From Panopea generosa (taxonomy: Eukaryota > Mollusca > Bivalvia > Adapedonta > Hiatellidae): 64,000 nt of DNA. The position numbers and the translations under genes are program-made. Positions 1-14,860 of this stretch are shown here, in pieces. The stretch covers positions 16,529,076-16,593,075 of the forward strand of contig CM055897.1 of the NCBI GenBank assembly GCA_029582155.1, read 5' to 3'. The stretch's first letter is position 1; every line of letters starts with the position of its first letter. The notes beneath the pieces are model-generated. The model ran no database searches and was not told the origin of the DNA. It worked only from the letters and a program-made list of their open reading frames with translations.

Positions 1-401
1 TGCCATGAAAGATCACAAAACCACCCACGGGGTGACCCCCAACAAGACATCTCTCGACAAATTATATTAGTTAAATGACATCAACTGTAAAGTGCAAAAA
101 ATGCCTGTGTATGTTGCCAATTGCTCCGAACCGAGACAACAAATAGTTTCCCAAACAGTTACAAACCAGTTGGGACTCAACATCGGTCCCAAAATGTTAA
201 TGTAGAAATAAGAAAAATTGAACATTAGAGAGGAAGCTGACGGAGGTTTGTTTACTAGTATAATTAATAAGTAATATTTTTAGTATAATTAATATAATAC
301 ACTTGCATTCATTATCCAGTTTGGGCTGTTTCTTTATAAATTCAGCTAAAATTATAACACACAATTTACTTATATACATAATGGTTCCTGGTGTTGAGTA
401 C

Positions 402-471
402 ATCTTTATAGTGTTATGTAGCACGCTTTTCTATATGAAAAGAGCTCCAGGTTCAAGTCCTGGTGAAGACC
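402..471 (+). tRNA. tRNA-like cloverleaf, AT-rich, anticodon ATA (probable pseudogene or SINE head)
   Basis: All four arms fold: acceptor 402-408 with 464-470 (six of seven pairs, one G-T), D stem GTGT/GCAC, anticodon stem CTTTT/AAAAG around loop CTATATG, and T stem CCAGG/CCTGG around TTCAAGT. The B box GGTTCAAGTCC is good; the D loop lacks the usual GG. Overall AT bias and the unusual anticodon argue for a tRNA-derived repeat rather than a working gene. Confidence 0.35.
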
Positions 472-710
472 TCAACACTTTCAATCATTGACCAACATAA
501 ACACTTAATTTTATCAGGCATAACTATTACATGAATGCTAACAGACATTGAACTAGCCTAAAGTTTCTCATCAACTGTTATGAAAACTCAAAATTGTTCT
601 ATCCTTCCTGAAATATAAATGCCCCAAATTACAGATCAAAACAATTTTACTACCTTCATTTCATTAATTCAAAACATATTTGCATTGCATAGTAAGAAAC
701 CTCCAACAGA

Positions 711-780
711 TATCCGTAGTTGGAATTGAACCAACATCTTCCATCTTAAAGATGGATATACTTCATTGTACTATAAGGAT
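711..780 (-). tRNA. tRNA-like cloverleaf, AT-rich, anticodon TTA (probable pseudogene)
   Basis: On the - strand the acceptor ATCCTTA pairs with TACGGAT (six of seven), D stem GTAC with GTAT, anticodon stem TCCAT with ATGGA around CTTTAAG, and T stem GTTGG with CCAAC around TTCAATT. The layout resembles tRNA-Asp/Glu with many G-to-A and C-to-T changes, yet the stems still pair. The anticodon read literally, TTA, would match the stop codon UAA, so it is most likely not a decoding tRNA. Confidence 0.35.
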
Positions 781-1423
781 GCATCTTGAGGCTACATTTA
801 AGCACTGCACACTAATTATAAATATAACCCTGTTTTCAATGGCTGATGAAAAAACATAATTTGGTGAGAAACAATAATTCTGCAAAAGTCATTTGAACTA
901 AGCATGACCCAAAAGTGATTGCAAAACCAGTACATTCCACTACTATTGATTTGGGTATAAATAATGCAAGTCCCATTTTATGAATAATTGCAGCATGCAC
1001 AATAGTCATGTTACATTTGTATACATTAATATATTTAAAATGAAACTCTTGACTACTATTTTAAGGTATTATTATATCATGACTTACCAGTTGTATTCTG
1101 TGTAATTTAGTTTTGTTGCATGAAGCCATAATATGAAAAAATTATCACAGTTTACTTAATTAATAAATTCACATTAAAGTACCGTTATCTAAAAAAAGTT
1201 ATGGATAATAGATAGTTTTCACACAAAAAAAACCTAGTAACAAACAAACATTTTATTAGACATAAAACAGCACTTGCGTGTTTTATACTCATACAACAAA
1301 TATCAATGTAAACATAAAACAAAAATTAATCATAATATTGTCAATATTCATCCATATGATCCCAGAGTTGGCCCATGCAGTATATCATTTTCCTATGATC
1401 CTCTCAAGATGATGATTGCTTAT

Positions 1424-1600
1424 CTCTGACTGCTAAGGTTGTAGGTTAGAGTCGCGCTTGCTCCAAAAACTTCATGCGAGAAAGTTGGCCAGTTACTTGC
1501 GGAAGTGTGATAGTTCAACTTGGATTCATTCTGAGGTTTTCCTCCACCAAAATCTGTATATGTCATTATATAAACTGAATGTATATTCAAGGTGTAGTGC
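1424..1600 (+). mobile_element. SINE remnant, tRNA-Ser/Leu-headed family
   Basis: GGTTAGAGTC (B-box-like), then GTTACTTGCGGAAG and GAGGTTTTCCTCCACCA match the better copy at 50110-50290. The head is decayed. Confidence 0.55.
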
Positions 1601-1621
1601 TTGGTGTAGAATCCCAGAGAC

Positions 1622-1700
1622 AGCAGGGCCTAATTAGCTCAGTCGTTAGCATGTCTGACTATCAATCCAAGGGTCATGTATGTGAGTGTTATGTTACAAT
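1622..1700 (+). mobile_element. SINE 5' fragment, TTAGCTCAGTCG family
   Basis: The A-box region TTAGCTCAGTCGTTAGC and the family-specific GACTATCAATCCAAGGGTC match copies at 13078 and 16958. The B box has decayed and the tail is absent. Confidence 0.65.
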
Positions 1701-2589
1701 GTCACCAGATTAAAAGAAGCATATTTAATTAAGTTAACAAGAGGACATATGAAACAACATTCTCTTTACTTAAAAATTATAATTTTTGGAAGAAATAGAA
1801 CTAAGGTCTCCAAAAGGTATCAGTGTATCGTAAGCTGTATAAATAGAGGTCCGTGAACGAATGTGATATGTGTTTACAACTGTCACACGCTACTCTACGG
1901 GGCGGCAAAATCTGATGTTTGAAGAACTTGTGACCAAACCCAAGTTTTGCATTACACATAGAAATAAAATAAGTTTAAACCATATACCAAATGTCGAACT
2001 ATCAATACAGATGCGATAGATTCAAGTCCCAGGTGCGGTACTGGATTAGGTACTAAAATGTGCACCGACAACGACTGGTATTACCCATTACCTTATTTCA
2101 CAGTCGATGTAAGATATTATTTTTTAAACCATGTTAATTGCTTGTAGAGAGTGGATTTTCACATTTACAATGTAAATATTATATTAAACATCTGCATCCC
2201 ATTCAGGGTTTCGAAAGGAAATAATATAATCTCTTATGGGCCAAAATGTTGTCATGTTATGGGGATTATATTTAACATCGATATATAAAGGTTAAATTAA
2301 AAAGGGTACCCTCTCAATATGCACTTCTTACAACTTCAAAAAAAAAACTTGCAGGTTTGTTCAAACGCAATCTTTCATATATGTAATTATGTCTGGGGGG
2401 TTTGAAAGTGTAGTTGGTTTTACCGCAAAATGTTTGATGTACTCATTTTTACAGTGATGAAATTATAATAATTATATTAAATCGATATTTAACATGAGTT
2501 GATATCAACCACACCATCCGATCCCTGGTATTCACTAGTATTGCTTTAATTGAGTACTATGTTCACTCTTAATATCAAACATTTCATTC

Positions 2590-4545
2590 TTTGAAAGTTT
2601 TATATATTCTTTTCTGAGAATATTTCAACGTGTTTTGAGTCGTTAAACATGAAATGATATGAAATAACCATAATGGCAATCAATCATCCTTTAGAGAATT
2701 TAAGGTAGCATAAATTGACATCACTAACTTGTTCTGATATTCTTATATGGGAAACTGTACCATTATTTCAATTTTGTGTATACATTGTTTTGTGAGAGAT
2801 AGTAACATATTTTTGTCGTTGAACATGAAATGATATGAAATAACCATAATGACAATTAATCATCCTTTACAGATGTCTTAGCGTAGCATAAATTGACTTC
2901 ACTAACTTGTTCTGATATTCTTATATGGGAATCTGTACCATTATTTCAATGCTGTGTATACATTCTTTTGTGAGAATTAGTAACATGTTTTTGTCATTGA
3001 ACATGAAATGATATGAAATAATCAAAATGACAATTAATCATCCTTTACAAATGTCTTAACGTAGCATAAATTGACTTCACTAACTTGTTCTGATATTTTT
3101 ATATGGGAAACTGTACCATTCTTTCAATGTTTTGTATACATTCTTTTGTTAGAGTTAGTAACATGTTTTTGTCATTAAACATGAAATGGTATGAAATAAC
3201 CATAATGGCAATCAATCATCCTTTACAGATGTCTTAGAGTAGCATAAATTGACTTCACTAACTTGTTCTGATATTCTTATATGGGAACTGTACCATTATT
3301 TCAATGTTGTGTATGCGTTCTTTTGTGAGAGTTAGTAACATGTTTTTGTCGTTAAACATGAAATGATATGAAATAACCATAATGGCAATCAATCATCCTT
3401 TACAGATGTCTTAGCGTAGCATAAATTGACTTCACTTACTTGTTCTGATATTCTTATATGGGGGAAATGTACCATATTTTCAATGCTGTGTATACATTCT
3501 TTTGTGAGAATTAGTAACATGTTTTTGTCGTTAAACATGAAATGATATTAAATAACCATAATGGCAATCAATTATCCTTTACAGATGTCTTAGCGTAGCA
3601 TAAATTGACTTCACTAACTTGTTCTGATATTCTTATATGGGAAACTGTACCATTCTTTCAATGTTGTGTATACATTCTTTTGTGAAAGTAAGTAGCATGT
3701 TTTTGTTGTTGAACATGAAATGATATGAAACAACCATAATGGCAATCAATCATCCTTAACAGATGTCTTAGCGTAGCATAAATTGACTTCACTAACTTGT
3801 TCTGATATTCTTATATGGGAAAATGTACCATTCTTTCAATGTTTTGTATACATTCTTTTGTTAGAGTTAGTAACATGTTTTTGTCGTTAAACATGAAATG
3901 GTATGAAATAACCATAATGGCAATCAATTATCCTTTACAGATGTCTTAGAGTAGCATAAATTGACTCAACTAACTTGTTCTGATATTCTTATATGGGAAC
4001 TGTACAATTATTTCAATGTTGTGTATGCATTCTTTTGTGAGAGTTAGCAACATGTTTTTGTCGTTAAACATGAAATGATATGAAATAACCATAATGGCAA
4101 TCAATCATCCTTTACAGATGTCTTAGCGTAGCATAAATTGACTTCACTAACTTGTTCTGATATTCTTATATGGGGGAAATGTACCATTCTTTCAATGCTG
4201 TGTATACATTCTTTTGTGAGAATTAGTAACATGTTTTTGTCGTTAAACATGAAATGATATTAAATAACCATAATGGCAATCAATTATCCTTTACAGATGT
4301 CTTAGCGTAGCATAAATTGACTTCACTAACTTGTTCTGATATTCTTATATGGGAAACTGTACCATTCTTTCAATGCTGTGTATACATTCTTTTGTGAGAG
4401 TTAGTAGCATGTTTTGTTGTTGAACATGAAATGATATGAAATAACCATAATGGCAATCAATCATCCTTTACAGATGTCTTAGAGTAGCATAAACTGACTC
4501 CACTCACTTGATCTGAAATTGTTATATATACATTCTTTTAAGGGA
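2590..4545. repeat. 178-bp tandem repeat, about 11 copies, 712-bp higher-order period
   Basis: The marker AACATGAAATG starts at 2646, 2822, 3000, 3178, 3355, 3534, 3712, 3890, 4067, 4246 and 4423, spacing 176-179 bases. Variants recur every four units: AAATGGTATG near 3183 and 3895, ATGGGGGAAATG near 3460 and 4172, GATATTAAATAACC near 3543 and 4255, each 712 bases apart. Degenerate partial units flank both ends. The unit length is close to nucleosomal, but stops occur in every frame. Confidence 0.95.
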
Positions 4546-7050
4546 ATAAGGAACACGTTATGAGCTGTAAAATTAAGAAATGATATTAGGTAACCATAAT
4601 CACAATGAATTACCTTTTAAAGATGACTGAATGGAGCATAATGATATCTTAATCGACTTATAGAGTGCACTGTTTTGATATTAAGATATCAATACCTTCC
4701 CGGTCCCACAACCAGCAGGGAGACTCCTGTCGCACAGTTGTTTAAATGTCAACAATATATATTTTTTTATTTAGATATCTTGCACTACAGCATTTTTTTC
4801 CGTTTCAAATATCCCTTTTGTTGGGAATGTCCCAGCCTCCTTACGGACACACTCTTTCCCATGTTTTGGTTTGCTGCGCATAAGGACGGGATTTGATCAC
4901 CGGTGGAGGTGCTATTCTGTTATACTGTTAATGTGAACTTTTTTACATACGGTAGTATTGATATTTAAAAGTTTATGTCATGCTATGTTTGTTTTGAAAT
5001 TGACACTTTTCGCAAGATAAATAATTTAAGTGTTTAAACACGAGAATAAATCCGTGTAATGGGGTGTGGATGGGTGGGGTTCTGATTCCATGTTCAATTT
5101 TCACATAAAAAGTACATATTATTGCTATTATGCTATTTGTGTATAATGTGGGAACATCTTTATTTCAATAATATTTGTCATTATAGTTTTTGTATAAAAA
5201 CTTGGAAACATTAATATTACTTTTAAGATGAACATTTATTTATATATATAGAAGTGCCGATTATGAAATTTTGACCTTATCACATTAAAAAAAATGATTG
5301 AGAAAAAAACGGATGGGAGAACTTCCTAATCTTTTGATATCATATGTGGAATAGTGTATATATAAAAGTAAGTCATGTAGTATTGATTCTCAAACAGTAG
5401 AATGGATTCTCTACACTTTTATTCTAGAACAACTTTTTTCAAAACTATCAAATAAATGGATTTCTCCTGTCCGCTAGAATACAAATGAGTTCATTTTAGA
5501 TTATTTTTTTTCAATTTAATGTTGCATGCTCATATTTTTTCTTAAAACATATGCTTTTAGAATACACTGATACTAAAAACTGTAAAAAATATTGAAAATT
5601 AATAAAATTGTAGCAATTTAACCTATTTTGGACTTTGTATTTTTTTTACGGCCTTTTGAAAATGGGATATGGTAAAGTAAATGCGGATAACTTTTTTTTT
5701 AGATGGTAAACGTTTCTAAAAAATTGGAAATAAGCCAGTGACATTATATAGTTGATAAAAATAAAAGGCTTGAAAAGATTTGAAATATAGCCCATTACGG
5801 TCCCACTACCCTAAACTTGATCTAAACATTGTGCAGTCTAAATAAATCATTGCTCAAAGTCAGGCAACATACGTGTCGTAAACTAGAAGTGATCACTCGT
5901 TTAGAATGTCACGTAACCTATATCAGATATGCATTCTTAATCAATACATATTACATACCGGGCTACCCAATGATTTACTCTACTGTGTGGTGTGCTATTC
6001 TATTCATATATGTACAACTATGACTCATAAGCCTATGCATGATAATTATGTAATAGAAGACTGGTATAGTTAAATTATATGTAAAAGCCTGATATAAAAT
6101 AAGCCTGCTGATGCATGTACACAGAATATATATATTATGTGTTTACACTAGCGGATCTAGAGCAGAGCAGGGTCCTATCCCTCATGGATAGTTCTAGTGT
6201 TTTGATTTTTAAAAAAAACAACGATACTAACTTATATTTCAGTGAAACTTGGGTAGGGGACATATCCTTGGACCCCGACAACCTTGAATTTGTGAACACC
6301 ATCCTAAGATTTGCGTATTAATTGCGGACCAAACATATTTAAAACCCTCTTTCACAAATATTGATAACTTGCGCGGAAAGAGGCCATCGCGGCTTAGAAA
6401 TGGCACATGAATTTGAAGCAAGCGGATCGAGACCTGCACCCCGTCCCACCATATGTTGATCAGAATACTGTAACCAAGGTGCCCACATATTAAAAATGGT
6501 GAACATATACGCTCTCACCAATAAACACACACAAAACTAAAACATGTTTCTTGGATAAGAACATATGCATTTTTATTGGATTAGATTATTAGAATCTTAC
6601 ATTGGGTTTGAGGTTCGGATAGAAAATTCCGTCCCGAGGGATAACTGTTTAAGCGGGAACGTGGCTCTGCCGAGTTCCGTGAAAACAAGTATACTAAGGA
6701 ACGGAATTTTTTATCCTAACCTAAAAAACTTTATCATTATAGATATTACAACGATAGCTTTCACGACGTTTAAATATATGAAAGTCAAAATTGTTGTGAT
6801 CTATATAACACAGAGGTAGTGTTTAAATGAATCTTATTCCAGAATCGCAGAATGCCTTTATGAAACAAATTGATGAGGATGTACCACAACAGTTTATATC
6901 GATTATGGGTGCATGGTCGCGCGCATTTGTAACGTATATAGTTAATTGTAGTTTGTAGTATTATAGTGGGTGTTTTAGTCTGACTGCAGTATCATCAGTC
7001 AGTCATTTCACTTTTGTAAACAAAGACATTTGAAAATTGTTTGTTTTTGT
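4546..7050. other. AT-rich sequence without a recognisable gene
   Basis: A last, degenerate satellite unit reaches about 4640. Beyond it I see short open stretches only, none with splice context, domain or repeat identity. Confidence 0.6.
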
Positions 7051-7516
7051 CAAGGACTTTTATAGAAGGATAGGAAACTTGCATCTCCTGACTAAATGTT
7101 GATGAAATAGCACACGAAGGATTAATTATTTGCAAATTGATCATTCCTAGTTCGCAGGCAACTGATTTATTATACATAAACTGTTAGTTGTATATAATCT
7201 TAGATGTTTTAACATGTTTCGATTATGCAAACAGATCTTGAATTAAATATATTGAGGTATGAAGGAAGATTTATCGTAATTTGTCGTTAATTTAGCGGCA
7301 GTATACAAATTTTGTAATCACAAGTACTTCAACAAATTTAAACACAAATTTCTGGGAATGGTTGTGTTTTGTTGAGAATTTCATTCTGCATTAATTTGTG
7401 TTCCTGAGATGAAAAAAAAAAAGAATTAAAAACGAGATATTGAGAGAATTTTCGTGAATACGCGAGCGTTCACAAAATCCATATCAGTCATCTTTCCTTC
7501 TCTATATAATTCCTTG
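7051..7516. mobile_element. hAT-like MITE, 466 bp, with TSD TTTTTGT
   Basis: The ends are inverted: CAAGGACTTTTATAGAAGGA on the left and the complement of CAAGGAATTATATAGAGAAGG on the right. TTTTTGT flanks both sides (7044-7050 and 7517-7523). The YARNG-type terminus and 7-8 bp duplication suggest hAT. It carries no transposase. A second copy in the opposite orientation (25352-27783) is split by a later insertion. Confidence 0.75.
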
Positions 7517-7699
7517 TTTTTGTGGTTTTTTTCGTCTTCTGATCAAGGCCATAAAGCCGAAAACTAGCTCAGAATAGTTTGTATATGTTTAAGCAAATGG
7601 TCATTCTCTCTGCAGTATTTACTATTTCTATCATTTATACATCCTTCGCGGATCTGAACAGTGTTCTGTTAGACGTATTAGTTTAGTTTATACTATTTA

Positions 7700-7870
7700 T
7701 TTTAGCTCGATTGCGATGAAATCTCAGAGTTTATATGGTCTGTTCTCGAGTCCACTTTCTGGGTAGAACAAGTACTGAGTGTTGTTTTATGAGAGGCATC
7801 GGGTCGAACTGAGGATCGAACCCGCGACCTCTGTCGTGAGCGGCCAACACTCTATCCATTAAAGCCGAAA
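7700..7870 (-). mobile_element. SINE, complete-looking, minus strand
   Basis: On the - strand a tRNA-like head (TTAATGGATAGAGTGTTGG, B box GGGTTCGATCC) is followed by a tail with ACACTCAGTACT and TTCATCGCAATCGAGCT. The tail recurs at 50330-50440. Confidence 0.7.
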
Positions 7871-8069
7871 CGTTTTAGTCTCATATATTCAAGTTTAAAC
7901 AAAGAAAGACAACTCTTACTAGTTACTGTTATAGTACGTTGATGAGTTAGTTCCTACCATTTATGTATGTTCTTATTGAATTATCAGAGACTATTGCATA
8001 TTTGTACTGAAATTAATTATCATAGAATGATGACACACAGATGTGATAAAACATTGACATTAAAATATG

Positions 8070-8418
8070 CCCACAATTGATTTTTGTTCTTTATTCTATA
8101 GTTAATAAACACAGTTTGCACGCTTGTCATTCAATGAAGGACTCAAAGAAATAGATGAGACGTCATAAGATATATTTTACAGTTGAACATGTATACTGTT
8201 GATAAAAAAGCAGACGTCAGAAGTCATGCATGCATACACCAATTTTCAAGCATCAATTTGTTTTTCGCACTTCGCAATTCAAACATGAAAATACCGTCAA
8301 GATGTTAAAAAAAATCAATAATGTCATGGAAATAAAAATAACCATTAAAATAAGGAAGATATATGTTTTAAACAATACGAAACAATGATTATCTATAACC
8401 GTCATCATGATAAATATG
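8070..8418 (+). mobile_element. Old copy of the TAGG...CCTA MITE
   Basis: CCACAATTGATTTTTGTTCT, TTCAAGCATCAATTTG and TAAAATAAGGAAGATATAT align along the length of the intact copies at 53509 and 57266. It is clearly diverged and lacks the outer inverted repeats. Confidence 0.75.
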
Positions 8419-8519
8419 ACTTATCTGAAATAAATAAAAATATATTCATATTTATCATACAAACCAATATCCTTTTAATCCAATAAAGAGTAAAACTTTT
8501 ATCAGCTAAACAAGGTCAA

Positions 8520-10154
<1,635 letters not shown>

Positions 10155-10866
10155 TTAGATTAATTGTGTTGTTGTAAATTGTATGACATGAGCAAATAGG
10201 TGAGTATGTGATGACAGTCCATCAGGGAGATCATTGATGAAGAGTAGGAATAGTAACGGACCTAAGACGGTTCCCTGAGGTACTCCGCTGATGACTGGTA
10301 CCTTGTCTGATGAATGGCCATCTGCTAAGACTTGCTGTGTGCGGTCTTGCAGGAAACATGTTATCTGTTGGTGAGTGGACCCCTGTATGCCGTAGTGCTT
10401 GAACTCATTGAGTAGCCGTTGGTGTGGGACTCGATCATACGCTTTGCTGAAGTCGAGCACAATCATATCCATCTGGATGTTCTTCTCTAGGGAGGCAGAA
10501 AGTTCGTGGCACATGGCATGGTTAGTAACTGCGTCTCACAACTTCTTCTCGCTCTAAATCCGCGCTGAGAGTCGCTCAGGATATGGTGTTTGTCGAGGTG
10601 CTTCATGGTCTGACTCGTTATGTTATCTTACAGCTGAGGCTAGTTAGGGAAACTGGCCTGTAGTTACTGGCATTGCATCTCGAGCCCTGTTTTAATAGAG
10701 CTGTGATATTTGCATGTTGCAAGTCTAATGGAACAGCTTCATCTTCAAGGGAACTGTTGAATTTGTTCGCCAGTATTGGGGCAATTCCTTCAGCACATTC
10801 CCTCAATATTCTTGCTGATATCTGATCTGGACCAGAGGTCTTACTGGGGTTGCACTTAAGAATCAA
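10155..10866 (-). pseudogene. Jockey/CR1-like non-LTR retrotransposon reverse transcriptase fragment
   Basis: Read on the - strand, the finger region contains NPSKTSGPDQISARIL and NYRPVSLTS (10866-10618). After a frame change come HILSDSQRGFRARRSCETQLL and, after another, the palm: motif A VLDFSKAYDRVPH and motif B SGVPQGTVLGPLLFLLFINDLPDG (10514-10155). The catalytic motif C, normally FADD, has degenerated to FAHV, and the sequence stops soon after. At least two frameshifts, loss of the endonuclease end and loss of motif C make it an inactive fragment truncated at both ends. Confidence 0.9.
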
Positions 10867-12130
10867 CTTCTTTTGTGAAAACTGACAAATACTGTTTATT
10901 TAAGATATTGGCATTTTTTATCGATTTTCATTACAAGATGACCAATATCTTTCCGAAGATATTTATAAAGCTCCAAAAGCGTTACTGTTTTGTTGGTCGA
11001 TCTTGGTTGTCGTCTTCAACATCAATGATGTTGTTTATACAGTATGCCAGAATGCTTGTCGTTCTAGTTTTTGTACTATGTCTTCTTTTCTTTGTATTCT
11101 CTGATGTCAGTTTATCTATTATATTTATTCATTCAAGCTTAAGTCTGTGTCTTCCTCTGATACATACATAAATAATACGTATATGAACGAATGTGTCAAA
11201 ATAATGACGTTGTTTTATAGCATAAATGTCTGTATATAGCAATTTTATAAAGAGAGGTAATATACTCGATTTATTTCGCTATTACTACGTTATATTATAC
11301 CAAGTATACGTTTTAAAAGATAATTGATCATAAAAAGGTGAATGATAAAATTATAATCATTGATTAAAATAATAATCATGAATTGACACACCATTTTAAA
11401 GTAGGTGTTTACCTGAATATAATGTCCGAGGTTTAAGTACAGGCAAGAACGGATTACTGCTTCGTAATTAATCAAGTCAGAAGAATTTCAGTGTCAAAGT
11501 GTACTTGAAACCTCGGGGGAGAGTACATTGTGACAAAGATACTTTCTAACTATCGGCTTTGGGAAGGCTTTAGGAATAACTCTTTCGTTGGAACTGGGGA
11601 TTGTTTAATGCATATTAGTTTAGTCTTATTTTTTTTAGCTTGAAACCGTTCTCTACTGAACGTTTATTTTTTTTGTCCTGAAACATGCTTTGTTTCATGC
11701 GTATTAGATTAGTTTGAAGATCTAGGTTTGAAACAATCTTCAAACATTCAAGTGTATTTCTATGTTGGAACTGAGTAGTGTTCCAGGCATACAATTTTGG
11801 TCTGAGTTTGAAACACGTCCCAAACATATGCTGTCCAGACACGTTGCCGGAACAGCTGGTCTCATCATTTAAATAGTGTTGAGCAACAGTTAGTCCAACA
11901 CTACAGGGTTTGAAACATTATACTGTATATAGATGATGGTTTGATCATTTGTTTGTACGATTTCAAATAATATAAGAATCATTTTATTTTTGTTTGAAGT
12001 TTACGAATCAAGAGACAAGAAGCCTGAGGAAAATTTATATATCAAATAGTTCGAACAAAACTGTTTGATATAATTTTAAGCTAGGCTGTTTCACAGCTTA
12101 ATAAAGTGAAGACAAAATCGCCTTACAGGA
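10867..12130. other. No gene seen
   Basis: AT-rich stretch. Short imperfect repeats around GTTTGAAAC occur between about 11640 and 11910. Nothing codes. Confidence 0.5.
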
Positions 12131-12366
12131 GATCCCGTTTTAAAGGGTACCGCATGTCAGAATATAAATGGCCATTTATCGTTAAATAGAGATGTAACTA
12201 ACACAAAAACCAACAAATTTTAATTGAACGAAATTTATCAAGTGAGAAAAACGATATTAAATATCATGATTTCAAGCGTTTCCTATATATCATGGGCGCC
12301 GCCATTTTAAAGCTCTTTAATGTTGGAGGTTTTCAGTGACGTCATAGCTGCACTTCCGTTCTAGTT
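12131..12366 (-). repeat. Dispersed repeat carrying a CRE next to an ETS-like core
   Basis: On the - strand ACGGAAGTGCAG is followed by TATGACGTCAC (CRE TGACGTCA at 12344-12337), and the element ends near GTACCCTTTAAAA. The same order of motifs appears in direct orientation at 14861-15072. Confidence 0.55.
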
Positions 12367-13077
12367 CTCGCGAAAAATTTATTGTGTCGTTAGTGACTGC
12401 TCTCTTCTGATGCTCTTTGTATATACACTTATTCACGTAAACAATTGATAGATAGATATACAGTACATTAGTGAACATCGAAGGAAGACAATTAAACGCG
12501 AAAACTATTCTGAATTGAAGGACTTAACCATAAACATTGTTTTCTTCAGCGGAATAAGTGAGTGGAGTAATGCGATATGTTTTGTGGGCAGCGTTGTTTT
12601 TAGTTTTCCTAATATGTGATTTCACATTGCTTCAGTGTCAAGCTTCTGGTGACATCACGTGCAAAACGCCTTAATACTTTGGGGTAGGACTTAAGATTGC
12701 AGAATGAAGCGTACCAATGCCTTGGCGTACTACTACCCAAGCATACAATTTCTGATGATTTCAGTACGAAGATGACCATATGCGACATACATATAGACTT
12801 AGTGTATATTATCCAGTGGGAAGCTCTTTAAAATGTGCTAATAACATATAGCTCAGCTGATTTCTGAAATTTAATTTGTAATTTTATATTCTCTTCCAAA
12901 ATATTGCGAAATGGATATAGCAAACTTTCACAATCTTATAATTGCAGGCTGTTTAAACAGGTGTGATAATCCAATTAACAATAAAAACAAGAGGTAAATG
13001 CCAAAACATAGGTGTGAAAACGACATGGTATCTAAAAGTTATTATTAAAATACAAATTAAGGCCAATTAATTGTGAC

Positions 13078-13358
13078 AGGCCCGATTAGCTCAGTCAGTT
13101 ACGTGTCTAACTATCAATCCAGGTGTCTCGAGTTCGAATCCCCACCCGGCGACAGTCTCTGTGATGACTGACATACAACATTGTGTCTCAATATCATTTG
13201 TCTCTCACTGCTGATTCGAGTGGAAAAATTATCAGTTACTTGCGGTTGCTGGGTGTGCTCGAGTACTGGTTAACTTTTGCAGGAAACAGTGGTTAGGTTA
13301 ACTGAACATCTGTACAGTAAACCCTCGATGGCAAAAAAATGATGCTAAATATTTAGTC
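13078..13358 (+). mobile_element. SINE, nearly full length, TTAGCTCAGTCG family
   Basis: A pol III A box (TTAGCTCAGTCAG) and B box (GAGTTCGAATCCC) form a tRNA-derived head. Then a body with GTGCTCGAGTACTGG and GTTAGGTTAACTGA, and a tail GATGGCAAAAAAATGATG. This is the best full-length member in the window. Confidence 0.88.
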
Positions 13359-14860
13359 AACCATTAATTGTTCATAAACTCATTTTATTAATTTTATAAT
13401 TAATAGGCAATTTAGTTTATTGATATATGGCTTTTTCACAGTCAACTAGGTCATTATTCCTGAATAGACATTTGAACTACCTCTACTTCGTAATGAAAAA
13501 AGATAAAGTAAAACCTTTATTTATTCATTAATACATGAAAAGTTTTTTTTACTGTTAAAATAGTGTTCTGGTATACAGTTTATGAAAAATATTCATAAAA
13601 TCATATAACATAATTTTTTTACTTGTAAGTTTGCATTGATATTGAAACCCTTATTAACTGGAAATGTTAAAATTAGTAATAAGGCATAATACTATGTGAT
13701 ATAACATCCTGTCATAAAGCCTGGGGTCATTAAACCTGGGGTGATTACGCTTATTAGGGTACAATATGCACACTGTGGCAGGGTATTTCTCATTACCACA
13801 TGGTGTGAATTATGAAAGCTCAGCAGGGTGCCAGTAGCTGGACAGTAACATACACTTTGTGCAATATGTCTGTAGACATTATATTCCATATGACACTCCC
13901 TATAATGAGACACATTCATATATGTTCAGAGAACTGGTAGAATAGATAATCATCATATATCAAATTGGGAAGTAACACCATTTGAATAACCAAAAGACAG
14001 TGCCGGTTATGTAAAACAACCCCCCCCCCCCAACTCATTCATGCTTCATCTACATTTACTAAAAAGGGTATGAAATCAAAATTTTATCAGCCATTTCTCA
14101 GTACGCAACAATGGCCGCACCAGCTAAACACGATAAAAAAAGAGATATAATATTATTTCTTATTCTCTCTTAGACAGGTAAATATATGTAACAAAACATT
14201 TTCCCTTAAATTCCATTCCTGGTCTAATTAGTGTGTTTTTTTTGATAATGTATTGACTGACTAGCAAACAGTATATACCCTGATAGTACAGCATGAATGT
14301 GAAGGCTCGCCTGAATCTACATCAATACTGACGGCAATAATTACTTTTTTTATCAAGCTAAGGGTAATTTTACTATTTTGAAAAATTCAATCATCAATGT
14401 CAGGCTACATGATAAGATGTCAGAGTCGTGATTGATGGGTTTCGGGTTTGATCTCTGGTTCATGATCGGTGTGACTGTTTAACAGTTATCATCTTTTTGG
14501 GTGAAAACGTCATAAGACATTGCTGTGACATATCTGTATTATTTCTGTGATACATTCTAAATCTTCTAAATTTCCAATAGTGTGGTCATTGCATCTGCAG
14601 CACGTATTTTCGTCAGACGAAAGCATCATACACAGTTTTCGCAGCTGCAAAAATCTTTCACATGTGTGAACAACTGTGCCGTCTCACTATTTCTCTCGTC
14701 CTTTAATTAATTTAACTCTGCTTCTGAAATTTCTGGTTCAAAGTTGTAGGCCACAAGTCCTTCCCCGTTACTAAAATCCATTTTATTATTCTTGCTAGTA
14801 CTTTTGCCGGTGATTATAATTGCACATTTCTATATCTGCTGTTGTGTATAAATCAATTAT

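Larger units (their letters stand above)
1..2589. other. Non-coding stretch with tRNA-derived fragments
   Basis: Apart from the two cloverleaves and two SINE remnants listed separately, and a weak tRNA-like piece near 2003-2050 (GATTCAAGTCCC), I see only AT-rich sequence with no coding potential. Confidence 0.6.

Noticed and set aside
10155-10866. Functional reverse transcriptase
   Set aside because: At least two frameshifts, a lost FADD motif and both ends missing.
13078-13160. tRNA gene
   Set aside because: The A and B boxes belong to a SINE head with a body and tail repeated elsewhere in the window. No sound anticodon arm.
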